DNA from: an uncultured Clostridia bacterium | GTDB taxonomy: Bacteria > Bacillota > Clostridia > Oscillospirales > Oscillospiraceae | Length of the DNA: 64,000 nt | Direction of reading: 5' to 3' | Assembly: GCA_947170435.1 (NCBI GenBank) | Contig: CAMVTO010000012.1 | Coordinates: 1 to 64,000 of the forward strand | In this document: positions 1-9,342 of the stretch, in pieces | How the letters are laid out: each line of letters begins with the position of its first letter | How positions within the stretch are numbered: the first letter of the stretch is position 1 | Made by a program: the position numbers and the translations under genes | The notes under the pieces: model-generated | What the model was told of the DNA's origin: nothing | Databases searched by the model: none | Seen by the model: only the letters and a program-made list of their open reading frames with translations

Positions 1-22
1 TTCCAACCGCAGCAAGTTTCAT
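1..22 (-). CDS. 5' end of a gene running off the window (starts MKLAAVG)
   Basis: Only the first seven codons are in the window. An ATG at 22 is preceded on the minus strand by a GAGAGGTGAGA ribosome-binding site, 11 bases after the stop of the GntR gene, so it is the next gene of the same operon. The start M-K-L-A-A-V-G resembles the start of the PfkB kinase gene at 4482-5306 (M-K-A-A-M-I-G-D-N), so a second sugar kinase is possible. Seven residues are too few to identify it. Confidence 0.5.
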
Positions 23-33
23 ATTCTCACCTC

Positions 34-708
34 TCAAAGCAGCAAACGTATCCTGTCTGGCCGCAGGATCACGCGGTGGTTTTCCTTCAGAGATCCATCG
101 TCCTCATACCCGAAGCCGCGGACCTGGATCAGCGCTTTCCCCTCCGGAACGGAGAGCAGCGCAGCCTCTTCCTTCCGTGCACGCAGGATGCCGATACGAA
201 GCGGCCCCGCTTCGCTGTGGGGAGCGGCCATTGCGGAGAGCAGCGCGGCGCCGCGTCCATCGCATTCTTCGCCTGGCGCGTACCGCAGGACGCGGCTCTC
301 CAGTGCGATCGGCGTCCGTTCCGAGCACCACAACGCCCGAACGTCAAGCCACTCGCCGCCCTCCTTTTCCAGAAGGGGGAGCTTCGGCGAATGCTCCCAG
401 ACGTCCAGCAGCTCACCGTGCGGGCGCAGCGCTTTTCGGCGCAGCGTTTCATACAGACTCTCTTTGCCCGCCGCGTTCCATTCCGGACGAGGCGGAGCGA
501 CCGTATATCCCGAGCCGCCCAAAGCGACGAGCCGTCCCGCCGCGGTAAGATGCCGCAGCGCCGTGCGCAGCGTGCCGCGGCTGACTCCCCATTTTTCGCA
601 CAGAAGGCGCTCGCTTGGCAGCCTCCTGAGCGCCGGAAGGGAAAGGAGAAGGACTTCCAGTGACTCCGCGGCGAACTCGCCCGGAGCAGGCACGCGCGGC
701 CCTTTCAT
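34..708 (-). CDS. GntR-family regulator with UTRA-type effector domain
   Basis: About 224 residues. Residues 20-70 hold a winged helix-turn-helix of the GntR type (LPSERLLCEKWGVSRGTLR, then a wing). The C-terminal part has the layout of a UTRA ligand-binding domain, as in FrlR-like regulators that sense sugar or sugar-amine derivatives. I chose the ATG at 708 because a GGAGGGAGAAGG site lies just upstream; the open frame extends further 5' but that stretch is low-complexity Arg/Pro. The gene lies downstream of a FrlA-type permease on the same strand, separated by a GC-rich hairpin. It most likely controls the fructoselysine-type operon. UTRA is a homology guess; the HTH is clear. Confidence 0.85.
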   Translation of the reverse strand: MKGPRVPAPGEFAAESLEVLLLSLPALRRLPSERLLCEKWGVSRGTLRTALRHLTAAGRLVALGGSGYTVAPPRPEWNAAGKESLYETLRRKALRPHGELLDVWEHSPKLPLLEKEGGEWLDVRALWCSERTPIALESRVLRYAPGEECDGRGAALLSAMAAPHSEAGPLRIGILRARKEEAALLSVPEGKALIQVRGFGYEDDGSLKENHRVILRPDRIRLLL

Positions 709-725
709 CCTTCTCCCTCCTTTTT

Positions 726-760
726 GCCCCCGCCGCGGCAAGCCTTTGCCGCGGCGGGGC
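726..760. terminator. GC-rich hairpin between permease and regulator genes
   Basis: Two arms of about 15 bases (726-741 and 746-760), all G and C apart from the inner pair, form a near-perfect stem around a 4-base loop, with one bulged C. It lies between the permease stop and the GntR start on the minus strand. There is no U-tract after it in the minus direction. It may act as an mRNA stabiliser or attenuator rather than a full terminator. Confidence 0.55.
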
Positions 761-799
761 GTATTGCTTGTTGCTTGATTTGCTTCTGATCTTCTCAGA

Positions 800-2339
<1,540 letters not shown>

Positions 2340-2768
2340 TCATCCCCCCTCCACTATGACCAGAATCTCCCGCCGTGCGGGGCCGTCGAATTCGCAAAAA
2401 TATACGTCCTGCGCGCCGCCTCTTTCCAGCACGCCGCCGTGGATCAGGAAATGGCAGTGATTGCCGGTCAGCATGGCTTTGAGATGCCCGGTGGGGTTGC
2501 CTGCCGTCGAGCCGTAGTCGCGCAGCATGCGTGCGTGACAGTAGGACCGCTCCTCCGGCGCGAAGAGCGCCAGCGCGGTCTGGATGTCGCTCTCAAGGCA
2601 TTCCAACGCTTCGTTGACGGTCACGCCGGTCGTCGTGTGGCGCGTGAGAACCGTCACCATGCCCTCCTGCACGCCGCTCTCGAGGACGATCTCCTCCACG
2701 CGCGGCGTGAGCACAGTCATTTCGTTATAGCTTTTGGTGCAGAGCACCAGCGTCCTGACAAACATCAT
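2340..2768 (-). CDS. YjbQ / UPF0047 family protein
   Basis: 142 residues, full length for the family. Recognisable features are HTTTGVTVNEALE near residue 45, GHLKAMLTGNHCHFLI near 95 and the C-terminal YFCEFDGPARRE. The family includes proteins with weak thiamine-phosphate synthase activity in E. coli, but its true role is unsettled. The start overlaps the stop of the upstream amidohydrolase (ATGATG/TGA), so the two are translationally coupled. It is not a known part of frl operons, so its presence between frlC and frlA genes is noteworthy. Confidence 0.85.
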   Translation of the reverse strand: MMFVRTLVLCTKSYNEMTVLTPRVEEIVLESGVQEGMVTVLTRHTTTGVTVNEALECLESDIQTALALFAPEERSYCHARMLRDYGSTAGNPTGHLKAMLTGNHCHFLIHGGVLERGGAQDVYFCEFDGPARREILVIVEGG

Positions 2769-3622
2769 GCACCGTCTCCTTCACCGAGAAAAACAAGGGC
2801 GTTCTCCCCGCGGATCAGTTCCAGCGTACTATCGCGCAGACCCAGCGTGCCCAGCGCTTCAGCCATGCGGATCTGCTCAAAGCGCGGATTGTCCGAGCCG
2901 AACATCACCTGATGGCGAAGCGACCGGTCGATCCATGTGAGCGGGATATCGCGGGTGAAGCACTGCGTATAGAACTCCCGCGCGTTGTCGAAGTAGAGCG
3001 CGGCGGTGTCCGCGTAAACATTGGGATATTTCAGCAGCAGCATCGCCGTCTCCCGAATCCAGGGCCAGCCGAAGTGCCCCAGGCAGATCCTCAGACGGGG
3101 ATGCTTTTGCGCCAGAGCCTCGAAGCGGAGGGGATGACCGTATTCCGCAAGCGTATCTTTTTCCCAGGACAGTCCCGCATGGAACAGCACGGGACGGTCA
3201 TGCCGCTCACACACGGCCCAGAGCGGCTCGAGCGCAGGATCGGCCGGGTCGAAGCGGGAACGCCCGGGATGGAGATTCAAGCCCTTGAGCCCCAGACGCG
3301 TAAGAGCGTCTTCCAGCCTGCCCGGAGCATCGCCGTCGTGCGGGTCGACCGAGGCCAGGCCCCAGAAGCGCTCCGGCGCGATGGAGACGAGCTGCGCAAC
3401 TTCCTCGTTGCTCACAAGCGGGACTCCCATTGCGCTTGAATAGTCCTGCGCCAGCAAACACAGTCGATCGAGAGAGGCGCAGCGCATTTGATTGAACACG
3501 TGCTCCAGCGGCGCAAGACCGTTGCGGTGAATGTCCAGCTCGCGGTGGCGCAGCTCCTCGCGCGCGGCGTTGGCGTTGATCGGCTCGTAAAAGGCCGGGT
3601 GGACGTGGATGTCAATCGTCAT
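2765..3622 (-). CDS. amidohydrolase (Amidohydro_2, TIM-barrel metal hydrolase)
   Basis: 285 residues. The N-terminal DIHVHP gives the HxH metal pair. CLGHFGWPW near residue 185 and MFGSDNPRF near 240 provide the later His and catalytic Asp. This layout matches the Amidohydro_2 family (decarboxylases and lactone hydrolases such as ACMSD and LigI relatives). It follows the FrlC-like epimerase after an 8-base gap and overlaps the YjbQ gene by 4 bases. The substrate is unknown. In this operon it could act on a side product or a sugar-derived lactone, which is inference. Confidence 0.8.
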   Translation of the reverse strand: MTIDIHVHPAFYEPINANAAREELRHRELDIHRNGLAPLEHVFNQMRCASLDRLCLLAQDYSSAMGVPLVSNEEVAQLVSIAPERFWGLASVDPHDGDAPGRLEDALTRLGLKGLNLHPGRSRFDPADPALEPLWAVCERHDRPVLFHAGLSWEKDTLAEYGHPLRFEALAQKHPRLRICLGHFGWPWIRETAMLLLKYPNVYADTAALYFDNAREFYTQCFTRDIPLTWIDRSLRHQVMFGSDNPRFEQIRMAEALGTLGLRDSTLELIRGENALVFLGEGDGA

Positions 3623-3630
3623 ACCTTACC

Positions 3631-4461
3631 TCACATCCCTGCGGCAGCCATCATGGCGCGGACATTGTTCACGGCACGGCGCGCGTAGAAGCGCGGCTCG
3701 TTGATGTAACCGGTGACCAGCTCCAGCGTGGCAGTGCCCTCGTAGCCGATCCGCTTCAGCTCGCAGAAGAGTTCGCCCAGCGGCATGCTCCCCTCGCCGG
3801 GAAGAATGTGGCTGTCGGTGCCCTGCTCACCGTCGATGATGTGCAGATGATCCATCTTCGCGCCCAGCTTGTCGAAATAGGCCATGATGCTTTCGTGCTG
3901 CACAAAGGGGGGGACAAGGTCGCACATGCCTACGATCCAGGGATTGTCGACACGGCGAAACAGCTCGACCAAATCGTTGGCGCGGGTGAAGAAATTGGAC
4001 TCATAGGGCGTCAGCGCCTCGACCGTGAGCTTGACCTCGCACTTGGCGGCGTAGTCGCCCAGCTCACGGATGGTTTTCTCAAGCCTCGGCCAAAGCTCGT
4101 CATAGGTGGCCAGATACCCGCCGTTGGCGGGGCTGGTCAGCATGAAGGAGGCGCCCATTTCTTTGGCCATGTCAAGACACAGCTTGAGATAGGCCACGGC
4201 GTCCTCGCGCTGTGCTTCCGAGCCGATCATGTAGTTGTACGGATAAGCGTTGTGCTCGGGCGTATACCCCACGACGGGCATCTCATAGCAGTCGATCAGG
4301 CGCCGCAGCTGCGTGATCTCGCCTGCCTTAAGGTCAGGGGCATAGGCATGGGGCCGTCCGCCCCAGAGTTCGATATAATCGTAGCCGTATTCCTTCGCAT
4401 CCTGAAAGCAGTGCTCCAGCGGATTGCGCTGGTAGCCGGAGGTGAACATTCCGATCTTCAT
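3631..4461 (-). CDS. frlC: FrlC-like sugar (fructoselysine/psicoselysine) 3-epimerase
   Basis: 276 residues of the xylose-isomerase-like TIM barrel family. Motifs shared with E. coli FrlC as I recall it include the start MKIGMFTSGYQR, ELWGGRPHAYAPDLKAG, VGYTPE, LTPYESN, SYFDKLG-type AYFDKLGAKMDHLHI and LVTGYINEPRFYARRA. FrlC interconverts fructoselysine and its C3 epimer psicoselysine so that both can be used. It lies 20 bases downstream of the kinase gene on the minus strand and is probably co-transcribed with it. Confidence 0.87.
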   Translation of the reverse strand: MKIGMFTSGYQRNPLEHCFQDAKEYGYDYIELWGGRPHAYAPDLKAGEITQLRRLIDCYEMPVVGYTPEHNAYPYNYMIGSEAQREDAVAYLKLCLDMAKEMGASFMLTSPANGGYLATYDELWPRLEKTIRELGDYAAKCEVKLTVEALTPYESNFFTRANDLVELFRRVDNPWIVGMCDLVPPFVQHESIMAYFDKLGAKMDHLHIIDGEQGTDSHILPGEGSMPLGELFCELKRIGYEGTATLELVTGYINEPRFYARRAVNNVRAMMAAAGM

Positions 4462-4481
4462 GGCCTTACTCCTTTTATATG

Positions 4482-5306
4482 TTAAGATTCTTCCGTGACC
4501 CAGGGTTCAAATACGGATACGACCTGCGCCGCCACACGCGAGCCGATGCGCATGCATTCGTCGATCGGCTCGTTCCTGAGCAGACCGGAGAGGAAGCCGG
4601 CGATATAGCTGTCTCCCGCGCCGACGGTGTTCACGACTTTGCCCGCAGGATAGATCCCACAGGCGGTCCAGACTTTTCCGTCCCAGGCGAGGCTGCCCTT
4701 TTCACCGAAGGTGGCCACGGCGAGCTTCATGCCGCGCTGCACCTTGTCCTGCAGAAACTGCTTCACAAAGGCGTCGGACTCGTCATGACAGGAGAAGAAA
4801 CCGACGTCAACCCAGGGCAGCGTCCTTTCGATGATGGGATCGCTAAGGCGGTCGCAGTAATCAAAGCTGATGAGGACCGCCGGATTGTGCGCCTTGATCA
4901 CACCGAGCACACCGTCGGCCTTGCCCCAGAGCGCCGTGTGCACAAGATCGTGCGCCGCGGCAAAGGCGACGTCCTCCTCATCGAATACGATGTGCTCGAG
5001 TACGCCCTCCACATATTCGCCGTGTACACGGTCGGTACCGTTCATATCCATATAGGTGATGGCTGTCGCCCCGTCGCCTATCTTAAGGTGAGACAGATCA
5101 AGGCCTTCCTTTTCCAGGGTCTCGACCATCCAGCGGCCATTGTCGTCGCTGCCAGTGGTGCTGATGATCGCGGTTGGTACGCCGAGCTTGCGCAGATTGA
5201 CGCCGGTGTCCACCACATTGCCGGTCGGGTAGCGCCGATTGAGCGCCTTTCCGTCGATGAAACGATAGACGTCGATGCAGTTGTCTCCGATCATGGCAGC
5301 CTTCAT
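4482..5306 (-). CDS. frlD: PfkB-family kinase, FrlD-like (fructoselysine 6-kinase)
   Basis: 274 residues. The start at 5306 is set by AAGGAGG 9 bases upstream and by homology (M-K-A-A-M-I-G-D-N-C-I-D); the frame extends upstream but that part is AT-rich and unlike the family. Family marks are GNVVDTGVNL, the region DRVHGEYVEGVLEH, FGEKGSLAWDG and the PfkB signature NTVGAGDSYIAGFLSG with the catalytic Asp. FrlD phosphorylates fructoselysine at C6 before the FrlB deglycase splits it to glucose 6-phosphate and lysine. No FrlB is seen here. First gene of the minus-strand operon. Confidence 0.85.
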   Translation of the reverse strand: MKAAMIGDNCIDVYRFIDGKALNRRYPTGNVVDTGVNLRKLGVPTAIISTTGSDDNGRWMVETLEKEGLDLSHLKIGDGATAITYMDMNGTDRVHGEYVEGVLEHIVFDEEDVAFAAAHDLVHTALWGKADGVLGVIKAHNPAVLISFDYCDRLSDPIIERTLPWVDVGFFSCHDESDAFVKQFLQDKVQRGMKLAVATFGEKGSLAWDGKVWTACGIYPAGKVVNTVGAGDSYIAGFLSGLLRNEPIDECMRIGSRVAAQVVSVFEPWVTEES

Positions 5307-5419
5307 TGCAACCGCCTCCTTGACAGATGAGTAACCGTGTTTATTGTACCACTTTTGCCCTATTATAAAAAGGATCGGGCTGTTCGTCAAGAGGAAAAAC
5401 CGAGTTCGAGGAACAATTT

Positions 5420-5644
5420 TTGTTCTGTTTGATTGTTTTATCCCGATCCGAAGGGAGAAAATGCCTGAATTATATACCACTTTCAGCAGGAACGACAGTT
5501 TTGATAGAGCAATTTCGAGCAAGTATACAAAAAACATTCAAGCTATTGAAAATTTTGGACCAAAGTGATAGGCTTAACACAGATATCCGGAAACGCTGTG
5601 TGCAGGCGCTCCGGAAGCTCATTTACTCTTCTCTCTTCTTGTGA
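5420..5644 (+). pseudogene. possible remnant of a LacI-type helix-turn-helix
   Basis: An open frame here ends in LKILDQSDRLNTDIRKRC followed by VQALRKLIY. The spacing matches the third helix and hinge start of LacI-family DNA-binding domains (pattern SRVLNxSDRVxxxTRxRVxxAIxxLxY). The preceding recognition helices are degraded and no effector domain follows. It could be chance, but the match in spacing runs over 27 residues. A lost regulator between two sugar operons would make sense. Confidence 0.35.
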
Positions 5645-5655
5645 TACAAAGCCGG

Positions 5656-5692
5656 AAGCCGCGCCGCTTATTTAGAAAGCGGTGCGGCTTTT
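5656..5692 (+). terminator. intrinsic terminator or attenuator before the plus-strand operon
   Basis: A 14-bp stem (5656-5669 with 5677-5690, one G-U type pair) is followed by TTTTGCACTTTTT. Only about 22 bases separate it from the ribosome-binding site of the amidohydrolase gene at 5728, leaving no room for a promoter. It either ends the preceding remnant or attenuates the operon. Confidence 0.6.
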
Positions 5693-5727
5693 GCACTTTT
5701 TCACGACAAACATCAAAGGAGGACGTC

Positions 5728-7029
5728 ATGAAAGCGGAATTGATTTTGAAATCATCCTGTGTTTTTACCGCAGCCGGTGAGCCGCCCTTTGCCGGCTACG
5801 TTGCGCTGGGCGGCGGTCATATCCTCGCCGTCGGGCACGGGGAACCGGAGAGCACGCTGATAAGGGACAACTGCCGCATTCTCGACTGCGGCGACGGCAC
5901 GATCTGTCCCGGCTTTTTCGACGTGCATTGTTTTTTTACCGGCTATGCTGCGCAGAAGCTCGGTTTGGATGCCGAAAACAGCGCGCAGCAGGACGCCATG
6001 CTGCGCGACCGCGAGCGGATCCTGCCGCTGTTTCGCGACTACATGCGCCTGCTCAACAGCCGCGGTGTCACCTCCGTCAAGGAAATGGGCTTTGACGACT
6101 TCCACGGTTTTCCCGCGCTGCTGGAAGAACTGGAGAAAAAGGGCGAGCTGACGCTGCGTGTCAGCTTTATGAGCCAGCCCTTCGAAAGGCCGCTCGACCT
6201 CGCCTTCGGCAAAGAGATGAGCGCGCGCTTTCACAGCGACTATCTGCGTTTTTCAGGCTATAACCGCATGACCGACGGTTCGATCAGCCAGATGGAGGGC
6301 GCTCTCAAGCAACCCTACTGCGGGACAGAGTGCCGCTGCGCGATCTCCATCGACTGGGACGCTATCGCCGGGGAACTGCGTACGGCGGACGAGAACGGCT
6401 TCCGTTTTTCCCTCCACGCGCAGGGAGACGCGGCGATCGCAAAGGTACTGGATCTCTATGAGTGCTGCCGTCGCGACGAAAATGGGCGGCTGATCAACCG
6501 TCACAGCATCACGGATCTCGAGTTCAGCGACCCGGAGGATCTTGAGCGCATGGGAGCGCTCGGCGCGATTGCGGAGATCTATCCGCAGATCCAGTCCATC
6601 GCTGAGCGGGAGAGCAAGCTGGCCATGATCCGCGAAAAGATCGGCGAAGAGCGCGGCCGCTTTTACTGGAACCGGCGCAAGATGGCCGACAGCGGCGTTC
6701 TCCTGAGCTGCGGCACCGATCTCCCGCTGCTGATCGATGACATCCCGGAATCCGTCTATCACGCCGTGGGCGGCTTCTTCCCGGAGGGCGGCGAGCCCTT
6801 CAACGGACAGAACACGCTTACCGCCGCCGAACTCCTGACGGCATGGACGCGCGGCGGGGCCTACAACCTTTTTTGTGAAGACAAGCTCGGTACGCTTGAG
6901 GCGGGAAAAAAAGCGGATATAACGGTCCTCTCGGGTGACCTTTTCGCAGTGCCGCCGTCCGCGGCGCGCACGTTGCGCGTTGTGCTGACACTGCTTGACG
7001 GAGAAGAAGTATACAATGCGATGAGCTGA
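5728..7029 (+). CDS. YtcJ-like amidohydrolase with altered metal-site residues
   Basis: 433 residues. The ATG at 5728 follows AAAGGAGGACGTC. The fold signature is of the Amidohydro_3/YtcJ group: PGFFDVHCF near residue 66, FSLHAQGDAAIAKVL near 228, a PEDLERMGALGAIAEIYPQ-type segment and SCGTDLPLLIDD near 327. The usual HxH after the first strand reads H-C-F, and the usual I-E-H before the PED motif reads L-E-F. Two metal ligands are therefore missing. The enzyme may use one metal, have changed chemistry, or be inactive. First gene of a five-gene plus-strand operon. Confidence 0.8.
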   Translation: MKAELILKSSCVFTAAGEPPFAGYVALGGGHILAVGHGEPESTLIRDNCRILDCGDGTICPGFFDVHCFFTGYAAQKLGLDAENSAQQDAMLRDRERILPLFRDYMRLLNSRGVTSVKEMGFDDFHGFPALLEELEKKGELTLRVSFMSQPFERPLDLAFGKEMSARFHSDYLRFSGYNRMTDGSISQMEGALKQPYCGTECRCAISIDWDAIAGELRTADENGFRFSLHAQGDAAIAKVLDLYECCRRDENGRLINRHSITDLEFSDPEDLERMGALGAIAEIYPQIQSIAERESKLAMIREKIGEERGRFYWNRRKMADSGVLLSCGTDLPLLIDDIPESVYHAVGGFFPEGGEPFNGQNTLTAAELLTAWTRGGAYNLFCEDKLGTLEAGKKADITVLSGDLFAVPPSAARTLRVVLTLLDGEEVYNAMS

Positions 7030-7041
7030 AGGAGAGGTTTT

Positions 7042-7896
7042 ATGAGCCGTATTACCATGCAGGACGTGGCCGTAATGAGTGTGCAGTATGTTCAGCACAG
7101 CTTTGACTACTATCTGGATTCCATGGAGCGCTGCGGTCTTCGCCGGGTCGATCTCTGGGGCGGAGCGCCGCACTACTGCCGACTCGACTACTCCTCCGCG
7201 GCCGAGGCCGGCAGCCGCGTTAAAGAGTTGCGGCATCAGATCGAGGATCGGGGGATGCGGGTCGTCATTTACACGCCGGAAACGCTTGGCTATCCCTTCA
7301 GCTATTCTGCGCCGGACACGCGGCTGCGAGGGCGCACGGTCGACTTTATGAAGGCCGCTATGGACGACGCGCTTGGCTTCGGCACAAACCGCGTCTTCCT
7401 GAACACAGGCTGCCACCCGCGCGATCTGCCGCGCGAAGAGGGCTGGAAACGCATGGTCGAGAGCTTCCGCGCACTTGCTGACGGGGCTGAGGCGCGCGGC
7501 GTGCTGCTCGTGCTCGAACAGCTCCAGCCCTATGAGAGCAATCTCGTCATCACGCTCGAGGACGTGTCGCGGATGCTGCGGGATGTGGATTCGCCTGCGC
7601 TTCGCGTCTGCGTCGATCTTGTCGCGATGGAGGTGGCCGGGGAGCGGCTGGAGGACTATTGCCAGCGTTTTGGAGAGAAGCTGGAATGGGTGCACTATTC
7701 CGACAGCCATCACCTGATCCTCGGCGACGGGGATTTCGGCCGTGAGAAGCTGGAGGAGTATGTGCGGATCCTGGAGAAGCACGACTTTGCCAACGGTCTC
7801 GATCTCGAGATCAACGACTCGATCTACTGGGAGGATCCGCATGAGTCGATCCGCCGCAGCTGCGAGGTGCTTCGCGACTTCCTGCCGGAAGAGTAG
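7042..7896 (+). CDS. sugar isomerase/epimerase, distant FrlC paralogue
   Basis: 284 residues of the xylose-isomerase-like TIM barrel family. It shares with the FrlC-like protein the segments VDLWGGAPHYCRLDY, VIYTPETLGYPFSY and LQPYESNLV, but it is clearly divergent. Probable metal ligands are E in LEQLQPYESN, D in CVDLV and the H/E residues of HYSDSHHLILGDGDFG and LDLEIND. A GGAGAGG site precedes the ATG at 7042, 12 bases after the amidohydrolase stop. It probably acts on a ketose or sugar-amine. Confidence 0.8.
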   Translation: MSRITMQDVAVMSVQYVQHSFDYYLDSMERCGLRRVDLWGGAPHYCRLDYSSAAEAGSRVKELRHQIEDRGMRVVIYTPETLGYPFSYSAPDTRLRGRTVDFMKAAMDDALGFGTNRVFLNTGCHPRDLPREEGWKRMVESFRALADGAEARGVLLVLEQLQPYESNLVITLEDVSRMLRDVDSPALRVCVDLVAMEVAGERLEDYCQRFGEKLEWVHYSDSHHLILGDGDFGREKLEEYVRILEKHDFANGLDLEINDSIYWEDPHESIRRSCEVLRDFLPEE

Positions 7897-7917
7897 AAAA
7901 ACGCTTTAGGAGGATGC

Positions 7918-9315
7918 ATGGCACGTTTCCCCCTTTTTTTGCTGCGCGACCGGGGGATGCAGAGACACATTCTGCGTCTGGCCTGGCCCACCATAACAGA
8001 GACCGCGCTGCAGACGGTCGTTCAATATGTGGATACCGCGCAGGTCGGCCAGCTGGGAGCAGCCGCCTCTGCAGCCGTGGGACTGAGCGCCACGACCACC
8101 TGGCTTGTTAACGCGCCGCTCTGGGCGGTTTCGACCGGCATTCTGGCCTGTATCTCTCAGGCCAGAGGCGCAGGAGACCGGGAGAGGATGATAAAAGCCG
8201 CAGGGCAGGCCAAGCTGCTCGTGTGGATACTCGGCGTCGTGATGACGGCGCTGACGCTGTCGATCAGTCCCCATCTCCCGGACTGGCTCGGGGCGGAGAC
8301 GGCGATCCGGCGGGACGCGGCGCTGTATTTCGGTATCATCTGCGCGCCCATGCTCTTCCGCGTTTCCGGGATCATCTTTTCCGCTGTCCTGCGTGCCGCG
8401 GGAGATACCAAAACGCCGATGTGGATTCATCTGGGGATGAACCTGATGAACATCGTGCTCAACACGCTTCTGATCATGCCGACAAGAGAGATTTCCTTTT
8501 TCGGCATAGGGCTGAGGCTTTGGGGCGCGGGCCTCGGCGTTCCCGGCGCGGCGATCGCCACCGCCTCTTCCTTCGTCTTCGGCGGTATCGGAATGTTTCT
8601 TGTCGCTTGGCGTGTTGAGGAATGCCGAAGCGCGCGGGCCGTCTATGACCGTGCGGCCATGCGCGACTGCCTTTCTATCGGCATGCCGCTGGCGGCCGAG
8701 CGTATGATCTCCATGTTCGGACAGGTGGTTTTTACGGCGCTGATCGCCCGGCTTGGCATGGTGGCCGTGGCTGCGCATTCGATTGCGATTACCGCCGAGC
8801 AGGCATTTTATGTGCCGGGCTACGGCATGCAGACGGCTGCCTCCACGCTGGCGGGCTTTCATTACGGCGCGGGAGATGAAAAGAGACTGACGGACTATTC
8901 CGCCTCGCTTCTTCTGCTGGCGGTTATTCTGATGAGCGCGCTGAGCCTTTTCCTGTTTTTGTTTCCCGCGTTTTTCATGCGCATCTTCACGCCGGATGAG
9001 GACGTGATCGCGCTTGGCGCGAGGGTGCTTCGCATTGTCTCGGTGTCCGAACCGTTTTTTGCCGTGGTCATTATTCTCGAGGGTGTCTTCAGTGGGGTGG
9101 GTGACGTGCGTGCGCCGCTGCTGTTCTCGCTCTTTTCCATGTGGGGTGTGAGGCTGTGTCTGACAGCGCTGTGCGTGTTCCGACTCGGTCTCGGCCTGGA
9201 GGCCGTCTGGTGCTGCATGGTCGCGGACAACCTGACGCGGTTTTTCCTGTTGTTCAGCCGCTTTTGCGGCAGACGCTGGAAACGCGGGCTTCCCATTGCC
9301 TCCAACAGTCTGTAG
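7918..9315 (+). CDS. MATE-family efflux transporter
   Basis: 465 residues, 12 predicted membrane helices, usual MATE length. Typical features are LAWPTITETALQTVVQYVD at the N-terminus, the repeated half beginning at CLSIGMPLAAERM and PGYGMQTAAST in helix 8. MATE proteins export organic cations or drugs using Na+ or H+. It follows the isomerase by 21 bases with AGGAGG before the ATG at 7918. Inside a sugar operon it may export an intermediate or toxic by-product; that role is inference. Confidence 0.88.
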   Translation: MARFPLFLLRDRGMQRHILRLAWPTITETALQTVVQYVDTAQVGQLGAAASAAVGLSATTTWLVNAPLWAVSTGILACISQARGAGDRERMIKAAGQAKLLVWILGVVMTALTLSISPHLPDWLGAETAIRRDAALYFGIICAPMLFRVSGIIFSAVLRAAGDTKTPMWIHLGMNLMNIVLNTLLIMPTREISFFGIGLRLWGAGLGVPGAAIATASSFVFGGIGMFLVAWRVEECRSARAVYDRAAMRDCLSIGMPLAAERMISMFGQVVFTALIARLGMVAVAAHSIAITAEQAFYVPGYGMQTAASTLAGFHYGAGDEKRLTDYSASLLLLAVILMSALSLFLFLFPAFFMRIFTPDEDVIALGARVLRIVSVSEPFFAVVIILEGVFSGVGDVRAPLLFSLFSMWGVRLCLTALCVFRLGLGLEAVWCCMVADNLTRFFLLFSRFCGRRWKRGLPIASNSL

Positions 9316-9342
9316 TACAACATAGAAAGGAAGATTATCATC

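Larger units (their letters stand above)
5307..5727. other. 421-bp divergent intergenic region between two catabolic operons
   Basis: This region separates the minus-strand frl-like operon from the plus-strand operon. It is AT-rich for this genome and should hold both promoters and operators. It also contains a LacI-like HTH remnant (5420-5644) and a hairpin with T-rich flank (5656-5692), both listed separately. Confidence 0.6.

Noticed and set aside
6253-7842. Long open frame on the minus strand opposite the amidohydrolase and isomerase genes
   Set aside because: Its translation has no family features, while both plus-strand proteins do; long antisense frames are common in GC-rich DNA.
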